Source of the DNA: Neptuniibacter sp048548695
GTDB taxonomy: Bacteria; Pseudomonadota; Gammaproteobacteria; Pseudomonadales; Balneatricaceae
NCBI RefSeq assembly: GCF_048548695.1
Contig: NZ_JBLYIF010000003.1
Reading direction: 5' to 3' (one strand)
Length of the DNA: 64,000 nt
Notes under the pieces: generated by a model
Databases searched by the model: none
What the model saw: the letters and a program-made list of their open reading frames with translations, nothing else
What the model was told of the DNA's origin: nothing
Translations under genes and position numbers: made by a program
In this document: positions 35,965 to 45,308 of the stretch, piece by piece
Layout: every line of letters starts with the position of its first letter
Numbering within the stretch: the first letter of the stretch is position 1

Positions 35965-38199
35965 ATGGAGAATCTCTTGACTGAATTTAACCAAAGCTTA
36001 CCCTCTTCGAAGGTTACGACTCCCCAATCCACAGTACTGTTGGTTGATGATGAACCGGTCAATCTGCGGTTATTGGTTGAGGCGCTCAAAGAAGATTATG
36101 ACATCCGTATTGCCAATAGCGGTGAGTCTGCGCTGGCACTGCTGGATGAAATTCGCCCTGACCTGATTTTACTGGATGTCATGATGCCCGGCATGGACGG
36201 TTTTGAGTTGTGTCGGCGGATCAAGGCGCGACCGGAAATGGATGCGGTGCCAGTGATCTTTATTACGGCATTGAGTGACCCGACCTCCGAGGAGTCTGGT
36301 TTTAATCTGGGCGCTACAGATTACATCTATAAACCGATTCAGATTCCGGTGACTAAGGCGCGCTTGAAGGCACACCTGGATAACGGTCACCTGATTACCC
36401 GACTTGAGCACCTTAGCCGTTACCTGCGGGAAAAAATTCGCGAGCTGGAAGGTGCCCGTAAGGCTGTGTCAGAGAGGAATCGTGCGCTGGAAGAAGCGCT
36501 GCAAGAAAAAAATCTGCTCTCCCATGTGTTTATTGCGGCCTCTGAGGGGATCGCGATTACCGACATGGAGTACAACATCTGTGCGGTGAATAAAGCTTTT
36601 ACCCGGATTACCGGTTACACCGAACAGGATACGGTGGGGAAAACTCCGGATATTTTGCACTCCGGCTTCAGTGGCTCCAGTTTTGTCCAGGAAGTTGCTG
36701 GTGCTATGGCGCAGGATGGGCATTGGCATGGTGAGCTGTATAGCCGACGTAAAAATGGCGAAAGTTACCCCGAGATGCGTACCGTTTCCAGTATCAAAGA
36801 TGATGACGGTAATGTTACCCATTATCTGATGGTGTTCAGCGATATCAGCTCTATTAAGGCTAAGGAAAACCAGATTCACTTTTTGACTTGGTATGATTCA
36901 TTGACCGGCCTGCCAAACCAAAAGTTGCTGCAGAACCGTTTGGAAACACTGCTTAAGAACCCACACTCTCAGGGCTTATTCAGTGCGGTCGTGATGATTC
37001 ATATTGAGAACTACAAACGACTGAGTAAGTACTTTGGTGTGCTGAAACTTGACCAGTACGTTAAGGAGTTTGCCAACCGGCTCGATTCCATTACGACGGA
37101 TGCTGAAACCCTGTCCCGTCTGTCAGGTTCCAGTGATGAGTTTATTCTGTTGCTGGGGTCCTATAGTGAAGAGAAAGCTGCAGAAAAAGCCTCAGTACAG
37201 TTCTGCAAAGCGATGCAGCGAATGCTGGATACATCGCTGGATGCGGCTGATATTAGTGGTGCGACCTTTAATTGTGTGGCAGGTATTAATGTCTTTCAGT
37301 TGCATCATGCGCTGTCTGCCACCGGTATTCTGCAACAGGCTGAGATTGCACAGCAGAGTTTGCCGCAGGAGGAGTGTCCGGGCTATATCTTCTATGACGA
37401 TAAGATGGGCAGTGTAAACCAATATAATTTTGATCTGGAACGTGAACTGGCGGTTGCTATCGATCAGGGTCAGTTACAGGCCTATTTTCAGAGCCAGGTC
37501 GATCATGCCGGTAATATTGTCGGGGTGGAAAGCCTGGTGCGTTGGAATCACCCGAAACGCGGACTGATTCCGCCGGACCATTTTATCCCGTTGGCGGAAA
37601 GTTCGTTTCTGATTGTTGATCTTGACCGTTGGATGTTGGCAACCGTATTGCAACTGCTGGATGGCTTGTTACAGCAGGGTAAATCACCGTTGCAGGCAGC
37701 GATCAATATCAGTGCGCTGCATTTTAATCAGGCACATTTTGTTGAAGACATGGCGACTCTGTTGGATCAGTACCCCGATGCTGCGCGGTACATCACTTTT
37801 GAACTGACTGAAAGTTCGATGATCAATGATGTCGATCGTGGCATAGCGAAAATGCTCGCGTTGCAGGAGAAGGGTGTCTGTTTCTCTATCGATGATTTTG
37901 GTACAGGTTACTCGTCGCTGTCGTATCTGAAAAAATTGCCGATCGCTGAAGTTAAACTGGATAAGGCGTTTGTGCTGGATGCCCCCCATGATGAAAATGA
38001 TGCCCAGTTGGTTGATCTGGTGGTGAATATTGCTAATCTGCTGCGCTTAAGAGTGGTGGCCGAAGGGGTCGAAACACAGTTACATGCCGATTTTCTGCAA
38101 AACTATACTGGTCTGGTACAGCAGGGCTTTCTGTATGGTAAGCCACAACCTGCTGAGCAATGGCTTGAGACGTGGCTGCAGCACTCTGATAGCGAGTGA
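35965..38199 (+). CDS. REC-PAS-degenerate GGDEF-EAL protein (likely phosphodiesterase)
   Basis: A 744-residue soluble protein. The N-terminal receiver (about 20-140) is complete: VDDEP, Asp in LLDVMMPGMDG, Thr in FITAL, and Lys in YKPI. A coiled coil (145-180) and PAS domain (185-300) follow. In the GGDEF domain the motif is replaced by SGSSDEF (about 387-393) and no RxxD site is present, so cyclase activity is unlikely. The EAL domain (about 490-735) keeps VESLVRW (Ser for Ala), FELTESSM, DDFGTGYSSLSYL and VKLDKAF, so phosphodiesterase activity is plausible. It lies 117 bases after the hybrid kinase and is its best candidate phosphorelay target. Confidence 0.92.
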   Translation: MENLLTEFNQSLPSSKVTTPQSTVLLVDDEPVNLRLLVEALKEDYDIRIANSGESALALLDEIRPDLILLDVMMPGMDGFELCRRIKARPEMDAVPVIFITALSDPTSEESGFNLGATDYIYKPIQIPVTKARLKAHLDNGHLITRLEHLSRYLREKIRELEGARKAVSERNRALEEALQEKNLLSHVFIAASEGIAITDMEYNICAVNKAFTRITGYTEQDTVGKTPDILHSGFSGSSFVQEVAGAMAQDGHWHGELYSRRKNGESYPEMRTVSSIKDDDGNVTHYLMVFSDISSIKAKENQIHFLTWYDSLTGLPNQKLLQNRLETLLKNPHSQGLFSAVVMIHIENYKRLSKYFGVLKLDQYVKEFANRLDSITTDAETLSRLSGSSDEFILLLGSYSEEKAAEKASVQFCKAMQRMLDTSLDAADISGATFNCVAGINVFQLHHALSATGILQQAEIAQQSLPQEECPGYIFYDDKMGSVNQYNFDLERELAVAIDQGQLQAYFQSQVDHAGNIVGVESLVRWNHPKRGLIPPDHFIPLAESSFLIVDLDRWMLATVLQLLDGLLQQGKSPLQAAINISALHFNQAHFVEDMATLLDQYPDAARYITFELTESSMINDVDRGIAKMLALQEKGVCFSIDDFGTGYSSLSYLKKLPIAEVKLDKAFVLDAPHDENDAQLVDLVVNIANLLRLRVVAEGVETQLHADFLQNYTGLVQQGFLYGKPQPAEQWLETWLQHSDSE

Positions 38200-38315
38200 C
38201 CTTGGCAGCTGCTGCCAGGAAGAGTCTCTTCATAACTGTTTATAAGTTGCGTAAGATGCAGCTTTCTTGGCGTTTCATCCGGTAAATGACTGTTATTTCA
38301 TAAAGGCGGTATTGC

Positions 38316-39407
38316 GTGTCATCACTTCAGACTCAGCTCGATTCCCTACTTTCAAACTTCCAGGAACCCAATTTGCAGCAAGACCTGCAAAGTGCCGGCG
38401 TTGTTAAACATGCGGTGGCTGACCAGGGCCAGGTGAATATCGTGCTGGAGCTACCATATCCCTGCCAGGGTGTTGCGGCAGCATTACAAGCGGCATTGCA
38501 GAATGAGGTAAGTAAACTGCCAGCGGTGACCGGGGTAAGTATCGAAATTACTCAGCAGATCGCCACCGGTCATGGACAACATCAATTGCCAGCGATGCAG
38601 GGTGTGAAAAATATTATTGCAGTGGCATCAGGCAAGGGTGGGGTAGGCAAATCGACTACGGCGGTGAATCTGGCGTTGGCCATGGCGGCGGAAGGTGCCC
38701 GGGTAGGGATTCTGGACGCGGATATTTATGGCCCCAGCCAGGGAAAGATGCTGGGTGTTGCTGCCGGAACTAAGCCGGAAACCCATGAAGAAAAGTATTT
38801 TTTTCCGGTCGAAGCACTGGGACTGCAATCCATGTCCATGGCGTACCTGATTGATGACAACACACCGATGGTGTGGCGTGGCCCGATGGTGAGTGGCGCC
38901 CTGCAGCAGCTGCTTACCCAAACCTTCTGGCAGGACCTCGATTACCTGTTTATTGATATGCCGCCGGGCACAGGTGATGTGCAACTGACGCTGTCACAAA
39001 AAGTACCGGTTTCAGGCGCCGTAATTGTGACCACGCCGCAGGATATCGCCCTGCTGGATGCGAAAAAAGGTATCGAGATGTTCCGTAAAGTGGATATTCC
39101 GGTACTGGGTGTGGTGGAAAACATGAGTGTGCATATCTGCTCTAATTGCGGTCATGCCGAAGCCATCTTTGGCAGTGGTGGTGGTGAAGCTATCGCAGAA
39201 CAGTATGAAACCAGACTGCTGGGCCAACTGCCATTGGCTTTGTCTATTCGCGAACAGGCGGATGCCGGATTACCTACCGTAGCGGCCGATCCTGAGGGAG
39301 CGCATGCTCAGATTTACCGTGATGTAGCCCGCAAGCTGGCGATCAGTCTGGCACGCTTGAATCAGTCTGAAGGTGATATGCCGACTATTCTGGTCGAGGA
39401 AGACTAA
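38316..39407 (+). CDS. apbC: Mrp/ApbC iron-sulfur cluster carrier ATPase
   Basis: A 363-residue P-loop ATPase. An N-terminal MIP18/DUF59-type domain (residues 1-90) is followed by the deviant Walker A motif GKGGVGKSTTAVNLA (about 107-121), the Walker B region FIDMPPGTGDVQLTLSQ, and a CxxC (CSNCG near residue 272) that bridges the iron-sulfur cluster between two subunits. It carries [Fe-S] clusters to apoproteins. The length matches E. coli Mrp (369). In relatives it often lies next to metG or dcd; here both are several kilobases away. It starts 117 bases after the c-di-GMP protein and probably has its own promoter. Confidence 0.96.
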   Translation: MSSLQTQLDSLLSNFQEPNLQQDLQSAGVVKHAVADQGQVNIVLELPYPCQGVAAALQAALQNEVSKLPAVTGVSIEITQQIATGHGQHQLPAMQGVKNIIAVASGKGGVGKSTTAVNLALAMAAEGARVGILDADIYGPSQGKMLGVAAGTKPETHEEKYFFPVEALGLQSMSMAYLIDDNTPMVWRGPMVSGALQQLLTQTFWQDLDYLFIDMPPGTGDVQLTLSQKVPVSGAVIVTTPQDIALLDAKKGIEMFRKVDIPVLGVVENMSVHICSNCGHAEAIFGSGGGEAIAEQYETRLLGQLPLALSIREQADAGLPTVAADPEGAHAQIYRDVARKLAISLARLNQSEGDMPTILVEED

Positions 39408-39637
39408 CAGTACTGGTGCGGTTGAGCAGGTTGGACTGGGCGAATACTGATGCGGTCTGGTCTCAGGTGATCGGAAAGGCGTTATTGTGCGTAACGAATT
39501 TATCAGCTCGTACATGGATGATCATTCTGAAGCCCAATAGGCTCTGTTTTTAACTTCTGCTTTGCCGGTAACGGTCTCAATCTTCACCGGTATCCATCTT
39601 TACTTCTTTAATCTAATCAATTAATTACATTTATTTT

Positions 39638-40558
39638 ATGTCATATTCCCACGTTACTTCGTTAGCTTTTCCTCTATTGCTCCTAGCCGTGACTGTTCAG
39701 GCTGAGATGCTAACCCTGCAGAACGGCGATACCCTGACCGGTGAAATATTGCAGGAGACGGACAGCAGTATTCAGTTTCAGCACCCGACTCTGGGTACCC
39801 TGACAATTCCACGTAGCCAGCTTAAACCGGCTGTCGTCACGGCAGAACCGCAACCCGCAGCAGAATCTGCAGATACGGGTCTGTTGGGCACTGGCTTTCT
39901 GGCAGGCTGGAAACGAAGCCTGGCGGTGGGCTTGAATGGTGCCACCGGCAATTCTGACAATCACAACCTGCATGTGGGTCTGGCATTGGCCAGGGCCAAT
40001 AATGAAACGCGTAAGCAGTTCAATCTCAATTACGACATTAAGCAGGAAAATGGCGAGCAGACTGAAAACGATTTGGTCATGCAGCTGGATAATGATTATC
40101 TGATGCCCGGTTCCCAGTGGTTCTGGTTTCACCGTGAACGACTGGACTGGGATAAACTTGCGGTATGGGACTATCGCTTTGGTGGCCATATCGGTGCCGG
40201 TTATGACTTCATTAACACTCAACACCTAACCACCAGTGGCCGCTTGGGTATTGGTGGTACTCAGACCTGGGGCGGGCCGGATGAAGGGTTTAGCCCAGAG
40301 CTGCTGATCGGTGCCGAGGCGGGCTGGACCATCAGCCAGCTGCAGTCGTTGTCGTTAAGCAACACGCTTTATCCCAGCCTGGAAAACACCGGCGAATACC
40401 GTAATATCACCCGACTGGATTGGGCGTGGAAGCTATCTGATCTGTATAAGGGCATTGCTCTGAAGCTTGGTATGATCAACGAATATGAGTCAGACGTGGC
40501 TCCGGATACCAAACACAATGACTTTAAATACCACTTGTCGCTGGATATAGGCCTGTAG
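39638..40558 (+). CDS. DUF481 (YdiY-like) outer-membrane protein
   Basis: A 306-residue exported protein. Residues 1-22 form a signal peptide ending VQA. A short domain (LTLQNGDTLTGEILQETDSSIQFQHPTLGTLTIPRSQL) resembles the small beta-barrel found before DUF481. The rest (about 85-306) is a DUF481 beta-barrel with repeated amphipathic strands (ATGNSDNHNLHVGLALARAN, WFWFHRERLDWDKLAVWDYRFGGHIGAGYDF) and ends DIGL. E. coli YdiY, annotated as salt-induced, is the best-known relative. No Shine-Dalgarno sequence is visible before ATG 39638. Function is not established. Confidence 0.85.
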   Translation: MSYSHVTSLAFPLLLLAVTVQAEMLTLQNGDTLTGEILQETDSSIQFQHPTLGTLTIPRSQLKPAVVTAEPQPAAESADTGLLGTGFLAGWKRSLAVGLNGATGNSDNHNLHVGLALARANNETRKQFNLNYDIKQENGEQTENDLVMQLDNDYLMPGSQWFWFHRERLDWDKLAVWDYRFGGHIGAGYDFINTQHLTTSGRLGIGGTQTWGGPDEGFSPELLIGAEAGWTISQLQSLSLSNTLYPSLENTGEYRNITRLDWAWKLSDLYKGIALKLGMINEYESDVAPDTKHNDFKYHLSLDIGL

Positions 40559-41004
40559 TAGCCGGTATCGCATCAAACGCACGAATATTGACTCGCTCAG
40601 GCTGAGCTGGTCGATATTCTGCTAGGTGAGGGTGTGCTCAGTTACCGCTGGCGCAAGCGCCGTATCTTGATTCGAGGTGTTAGCCGTGTATGGCTTGCAG
40701 AGCCTGGTAGACAGTTTTGAAATCCAGATTAGCAAACGCCATGCTCTATAACATCGCCAGAGGGCAGGTTGCTATCGAGCTGGCTGAACGAAGTCAGTTG
40801 AGGTATTGCCGATTATCGAGGGGGGTTTTTCTGGCAATCGCTGCAGCCGATCCTGATGGCAAATCCAGTCTTATTTGGCTAAAAAGCCGTGCTGCAAAGA
40901 CGCTATTTGCACGATATAACGCCGGGTAAATACCCTTTCAGGCTCATGCCCGGCTGAGGGCGTAAATCCCCGCGAGTCAAATGATCTTGCATGACCAGTC
41001 GCTG
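40559..41004. other. Gene-poor gap with one doubtful reading frame
   Basis: Between the DUF481 and DUF805 genes I see no gene I can support. A 70-codon frame (40717-40929, plus) starting MKSRLANAMLYNIARG lacks a ribosome-binding site and resembles nothing I know. A short perfect inverted repeat GGCGC-AA-GCGCC lies near 40650. The base composition is like the flanks. This may be the remnant of a decayed gene. Confidence 0.4.
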
Positions 41005-41367
41005 TCAGAGGCTTAAGGCATTCAATGACTTAGGGTATGGGCCAAACTGATTACAGCTGTCATCGCTGTCTTGTATCAAAAACGCCAGCAATACCAGTGT
41101 TCCCAGCACAGGAATCAGCCCCACCAGCATCCACCACCCACTGCGTCCGGTGTCATGCAGTCTGCGCACGCAGACAGCAAGGCTTGGCAGTAGAATAACC
41201 AGACTATACATGCCACCCAATATGCCACCAGAACTGAGCAAACTGTCAATACTGGCTATCAGTACGAAAACCAGCAGGTTAACCAGGCAAAACAGCCAGT
41301 ACTCGCTACGTCTGGCTCGACCGGAAAAGACTGCATACTTTTCTAAAACGTCCAGGTACCAATTCAT
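41005..41367 (-). CDS. DUF805 membrane protein
   Basis: A 120-residue inner-membrane protein with the DUF805 signature start MNWYLDVLEKYAVFSGRARRSEYW and the downstream LLPSLAVCVRRLHDTGRSGWW. Three or four membrane segments are predicted. The family (E. coli YhaH/YhaI) has no firm function. It follows two other minus-strand membrane-protein genes (22-base gap to the nearest) and is probably the last gene of that small operon. Confidence 0.92.
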   Translation of the reverse strand: MNWYLDVLEKYAVFSGRARRSEYWLFCLVNLLVFVLIASIDSLLSSGGILGGMYSLVILLPSLAVCVRRLHDTGRSGWWMLVGLIPVLGTLVLLAFLIQDSDDSCNQFGPYPKSLNALSL

Positions 41368-41389
41368 ATAACGCTCCCTGTTGAGTTGT

Positions 41390-42424
41390 TTATAGTTGCC
41401 GGTTGTCCAGCAATTCTTGTAATGCTGCGGGCAAGCAGGCGTGTAGCTGCTGCGTTAGCTGTTGCTCGTGTTTTTGCCACAGAATGCCCAGGTAAATAAC
41501 CAGTAAGCCGATAAAGGTCAGGGTGATGGGGAACAGCCAGCTGTCCTTGAAAACATTCGCCGCCAGGTGCCCCAGATAACCGCAACTGCCTAGCGCACCA
41601 AAGACCACAAATACCCGCCGTACCAACACGGCTCCGACTCCTATCAGCAGCAGGTTGATACAAAAATAGCCAAATTTTGCCAGCTCACTGTCAGACTGCT
41701 GCAGGCTGAGGCCACCCCAGAATGCGATCACGCCAAACAGGTACAGCCAGAAGGCGTAATCACCGTTATGCCGGGCACGGATATCTACCCAGAACGCCAG
41801 TCCAATCATCAGTAAGCCGCAATACATGGAAACCAGCTTGCGTAGCTGCCAATCAAAATCGCCATCGGTGAGCATGGCAGATAGGTCCATGGAGAGATAC
41901 CAGAGTGTGACTGCCACCGGCATAATCAGGAAAGGGAAGCGGTAACGCCAGGCAATAATGGCACCTACAGCCAGCGTTGCCAGCTCCATATACAGCCAAT
42001 GCCATTGGATCCAGCGGTGGTAATCACGATAACTGCTGTCATCAGGCCAAGCACCTAATCCCTGTTGCAAGCCATACACGGCTAACGGCGTCAGCGTTAC
42101 CACAAAGGCTGCGCAGAGGGCGGCAGGCACCTGATAGCCTTTGCTTGCGAACAGGTTGGCCAGCTTGAGTCCGACCAGCGCATAGATCAGCGCGATGGCG
42201 AGAATGCCCCAGCCACCAAATGACTCCCAGCCCAGCGTCATGAACAGAGTCATTGCACCGATGGCAAGCAAGCCGCCCAGATAATAAAGCACATGGGTAA
42301 AGTCGAAATGAGGGCCGGTATGCTGGGTCGCAAGAAACTGTTGCAGCGCCTTTGCCTGTTCAGCATTGATGATGCCATTGACTACCGCTTGATCCAGCTG
42401 TTTGCCAGGAATACGCATTAACAT
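41390..42424 (-). CDS. Polytopic membrane protein, function unknown
   Basis: A 344-residue protein. The first 45 residues are soluble and helical (IPGKQLDQAVVNGIINAEQAKALQQFL, reminiscent of the DUF2157 lead-in where a short helical hairpin precedes the membrane part). About ten membrane segments follow. The C-terminal 30 residues are soluble and Gln-rich. No transporter signature is recognised. A start two codons later (MRIPGK) is equally possible. It is 21 bases from a small membrane-protein gene upstream and 22 from the DUF805 gene downstream, suggesting one operon. Confidence 0.75.
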   Translation of the reverse strand: MLMRIPGKQLDQAVVNGIINAEQAKALQQFLATQHTGPHFDFTHVLYYLGGLLAIGAMTLFMTLGWESFGGWGILAIALIYALVGLKLANLFASKGYQVPAALCAAFVVTLTPLAVYGLQQGLGAWPDDSSYRDYHRWIQWHWLYMELATLAVGAIIAWRYRFPFLIMPVAVTLWYLSMDLSAMLTDGDFDWQLRKLVSMYCGLLMIGLAFWVDIRARHNGDYAFWLYLFGVIAFWGGLSLQQSDSELAKFGYFCINLLLIGVGAVLVRRVFVVFGALGSCGYLGHLAANVFKDSWLFPITLTFIGLLVIYLGILWQKHEQQLTQQLHACLPAALQELLDNRQL

Positions 42425-42445
42425 CGCCTCATGGGAGTCAGCCGG

Positions 42446-42757
42446 TCACTCGGGTATGGATAATAAATAGCTGCACACCAGCAAGGCCAGAACGCTACTG
42501 TAGGTTGTCACTTCAAACTTCAACTGGTGTTTTTGCTGGTCGCTGAGAGGGTTCGTACGTTGCTCGGCTTTATGGTCAGTGAGGAGTGTCAGGTTAAGCA
42601 GAATAGCGATGATAAAGATCAGGCTGATGAAGATAAAACCCATTGGGTAGTCAGGTAGAAAATAACCAATGATCAGGTTTGTCACGATTGCCAGCAGGGC
42701 CAGCCGCAGCAGGGGGCGGGCGTGGTTATGAGGCAAAGCCTGTATGTCCGAATCCAT
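42446..42757 (-). CDS. Small membrane protein, function unknown
   Basis: A 103-residue protein with three predicted membrane segments (LALLAIVTNLIIGYFL, MGFIFISLIFIIAILLNLTLL and VLALLVCSYLLSI) and a cytoplasmic or periplasmic loop rich in Lys and Gln. I do not recognise the family. GGGAGA lies before the start, so it is probably expressed. It would be the first gene of an operon with the polytopic membrane protein and DUF805 protein downstream. Confidence 0.65.
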   Translation of the reverse strand: MDSDIQALPHNHARPLLRLALLAIVTNLIIGYFLPDYPMGFIFISLIFIIAILLNLTLLTDHKAEQRTNPLSDQQKHQLKFEVTTYSSVLALLVCSYLLSIPE

Positions 42758-42909
42758 GGATTTCTCCCTGAGTGTCCTTGTTCAAGGGCTTGTTGTTGCA
42801 TTGACGTCAGCAAGTGGCAGTTTTTACCACCGAAACCGGGGTTAGATTAACCCAATTATGCTACGGGGTAAATTGGTTGATATTTGCTCAGGCATAGGCC
42901 GGTAGCAGG

Positions 42910-43347
42910 TTACTGGTAGGTCGTGCCTTTATGCTTTAACCAGCCATTGGTATGACGCCCTGCGGGGTCGTGATGGGTCCAGTGCATGACACCCCCCTTG
43001 TTGTTCCACTCATATTCGCCGAAGAACTCCACGCTGTCGCCGACTTTCAGGCCGTCCAGTCTTGGTGCCAGGTCGATATTATGTGCTACCAGTAAGGTTT
43101 GCCCGGTGCTGAGTTGCAGAATGAAACGTTGGTGCTGACTGCCATGGGTATCATCCGGTAGCAGCTGGATGACTTCGCCATAACCCTGAATCTGCAGGTC
43201 ACTTTGTTGGTTCTGGTAAGCCTGCCAGAGACGTTGGTCACTTGCCGGGGCAGGCTGGTTGGCCGCCGTTGGTTGGGTCAGAATGCCGGGTTGCAAATAA
43301 GCAACGCCGGCAGCTGCACATAAAATCAAGAGTAATAATTTCTTCAT
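42910..43347 (-). CDS. DUF3465 exported protein
   Basis: A 145-residue protein with an N-terminal hydrophobic signal (MKKLLLLILCAAAGVAYL). The mature part has the DUF3465 pattern: IQGYGEVIQLLPDDTHGSQHQRFIL, LVAHNIDLAPR, GDSVEFFGEYEWN, and GVMHWTHHDPAGRHTNGWLKH. This looks like a small OB-type beta-barrel with conserved His residues and could bind a metal or nucleic acid; no role is known to me. It lies 56 bases downstream of hemH and may share its transcript. Confidence 0.88.
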   Translation of the reverse strand: MKKLLLLILCAAAGVAYLQPGILTQPTAANQPAPASDQRLWQAYQNQQSDLQIQGYGEVIQLLPDDTHGSQHQRFILQLSTGQTLLVAHNIDLAPRLDGLKVGDSVEFFGEYEWNNKGGVMHWTHHDPAGRHTNGWLKHKGTTYQ

Positions 43348-43403
43348 ATCATCCCTGATAATCTAGCCTGGCCCTATTAAGGCTCCAGGTCAGCGGCTGA
43401 TGC

Positions 43404-44489
43404 TCATGGCTGGTTATGTGAGCAGGCATGATAATGCTTTTGTCTGGCAGCGGTATCCGTGGCTGGAATTTCCCAGCCTGACAGGTGCTGATTGATGATC
43501 TGTGATAGGGCATCAATGTGGATGGGCTGGTCATTCAGTGCTGGAATATATTCATAGCGCTCCCCCCCCGCCTGCATAAAATATTCACGGTTTTCCATGC
43601 CGATCTCTTCGATGGTTTCCAGGCAATCGGAAGAAAAACCTGGGCAGACGATCTGCACAGATTTCACACCTTGGCCGGGTAGGGCTTTAAGGGTTTCATC
43701 GGTATAGGGTTGCAACCAGGGTTCGCGACCAAAACGCGACTGAAAGCTGGTCAGGTACTGGTTTGGTTTCAGGTCGAGTTTTTCAGCCAGCAGGCGTGTC
43801 GTTTTCAGGCATTGGCAGTGGTAAGGATCGCCGTTATGCAGGTAACGCAGCGGTACACCGTGATAGGAGAAAATCAGCTTTTCGGCGCGACCGTTTTGTT
43901 GCCAGTACTGCTGGATGGATTCAGTCATCGCATCTAGGTAGGCATCGCTATCCAGGTAGCTGGTAACAAAACGTAATTCAGGTAGCCAACGCCGTTGGCT
44001 GAAATCGGCAGCAATGGCATCAAATGTCGAAGCCGTGGTAGAGGCGGAGTATTGCGGGTATAGCGGCAGTACCAGCAGCTTGCGAACACCCTCGTTAAGC
44101 ATCTCGTTGACCACTGAAGCAATAGAGGGGTTGCCGTAGCGCATGGCATATCGCACGACCACCTGGTCGCCCCACTGTGCTTGCAAACTTTGATGCAGTT
44201 TTTCCGCCTGTGACCGCGTATAAATCAGTAGAGGGGAGCCTTGCTCTGTCCATACCTGCTGGTAAGCATGAGCTGAACGTCTGGGTCGAATCCGCAGAAT
44301 GACTCCATGCAGGATCAGCCACCACAGTAAACGTGGTACTTCAACCACCCGTGGGTCGGAAAGAAACTGTTTCAGATAACGGCGCAGCGATGGTGTATCT
44401 GCTGCGTCCGGGGTGCCAAGGTTGGTAATCAGTACGCCAACTTTATCGGCTTGTTCATGGCTGAATGCGGTGGGATTCTGATACTGCAT
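43404..44489 (-). CDS. hemH: Ferrochelatase
   Basis: About 361 residues, inserting ferrous iron into protoporphyrin IX in the last step of haem synthesis. The start MQYQNPTAF at 44489 is preferred because GAGAG lies six bases upstream; another ATG two codons earlier overlaps that site. Conserved elements are VGVLITNLGTPDA near the N-terminus, the catalytic-His motif FSYHGVPLRYLHNGDPYHCQC near 205, FQSRFGREPWLQPYTDETL, and CPGFSSDCLETIEEI with the catalytic Glu near 285. It is membrane-associated in the family but has no membrane segment. It is followed by the DUF3465 gene. Confidence 0.97.
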   Translation of the reverse strand: MQYQNPTAFSHEQADKVGVLITNLGTPDAADTPSLRRYLKQFLSDPRVVEVPRLLWWLILHGVILRIRPRRSAHAYQQVWTEQGSPLLIYTRSQAEKLHQSLQAQWGDQVVVRYAMRYGNPSIASVVNEMLNEGVRKLLVLPLYPQYSASTTASTFDAIAADFSQRRWLPELRFVTSYLDSDAYLDAMTESIQQYWQQNGRAEKLIFSYHGVPLRYLHNGDPYHCQCLKTTRLLAEKLDLKPNQYLTSFQSRFGREPWLQPYTDETLKALPGQGVKSVQIVCPGFSSDCLETIEEIGMENREYFMQAGGERYEYIPALNDQPIHIDALSQIINQHLSGWEIPATDTAARQKHYHACSHNQP

Positions 44490-44615
44490 AAACATCTCTC
44501 AAAAAATATCGTCTTTCCTACGCAGTACAGGTGGTGCTGGATCAGGCGCAGGGCAGTGGCCGCCTAGTTTACCTGACTTTGTATGGATATAAATGTGGTT
44601 GCTGCAGCGCTGGAA

Positions 44616-45161
44616 TTAATTTCGCCATTTAATGTTGCAACCAATACTTGGTTTTTGCTCTGCCAGGGGAGGCTGGCCTGCCAGTAGCCGGTCCATGGCG
44701 GCACGCAGGTCCTCGCCAGTGACTGGCTGGTCGCTGCCTGGACGCGCACTATCAAACTGTCCGCGATAGGTCAGTTTTAACTGTTGGTCATAGAGAAAAA
44801 AGTCCGGTGTACAGGCGGCATCATAGGCTTTGGCGGCATCCTGAGTTTCATCATAGAGATACGGGAAAGGATAGTTTTTTTTGGCCATCTGCTGCGGACC
44901 ATCATCAGGGTGAGCCACAGCATCGTTGCTGCTGATTGCGATGATTTGAATGCCGCTGTTCGTGTAATCCTTGCCCAGTTGTGTCAGCGCATGCTCGATA
45001 TGTTTTACAAACGGGCAATGGTTGCAGATGAACATTATCAGCAGCCCACGCTCGGGGTTCAGGTTATTCAGATTGATATGCTGGCCGGTGCGTGGGTCCA
45101 GCAGGTCGAAGGGGGCTGCCGGGCTACCCAGATCGATCATGTTTGAGGGTGTCAGTGCCAT
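44616..45161 (-). CDS. Thioredoxin-like (AhpC/TSA-type) redox protein
   Basis: A 181-residue protein. The true start is MALTPSNMIDLG at 45161, with GGGAG upstream; the frame stays open for 182 more codons but those lie antisense to dcd. It shows an AhpC/TSA fold: APFDLLDPRTGQHINLNNL, LLIMFICNHCPFVKHIEHAL with a CxxC-like N-H-C-P-F-V-K active site (one Cys), QIIAISSNDAVAHPDDGP, CTPDFFLYDQQLKLTYRGQFD and RAAMDRLLAGQ. This matches the widespread thioredoxin-family proteins with NHCPFV in place of the thioredoxin centre. A thiol-peroxidase or reductase role is likely. It is divergent from dcd. Confidence 0.9.
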   Translation of the reverse strand: MALTPSNMIDLGSPAAPFDLLDPRTGQHINLNNLNPERGLLIMFICNHCPFVKHIEHALTQLGKDYTNSGIQIIAISSNDAVAHPDDGPQQMAKKNYPFPYLYDETQDAAKAYDAACTPDFFLYDQQLKLTYRGQFDSARPGSDQPVTGEDLRAAMDRLLAGQPPLAEQKPSIGCNIKWRN

Positions 45162-45308
45162 ATGGTTACTCCCTTTGCGCTCGGAATGGCTGCGGTTGGA
45201 TGTTAAGTCTGAAATGGAGTGCTGCGTTTGCGGTATTACTCTTTTTCCAATCTGTGGTAACAGGTACAATAGCCGATTCTTTGATATCGACAGCGGATTA
45301 CAATCTCC

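Noticed and set aside
40717..40929. 70-codon frame in the gap before the DUF805 gene
   Set aside because: No ribosome-binding site or family match; kept only as a remark in the gap entry.
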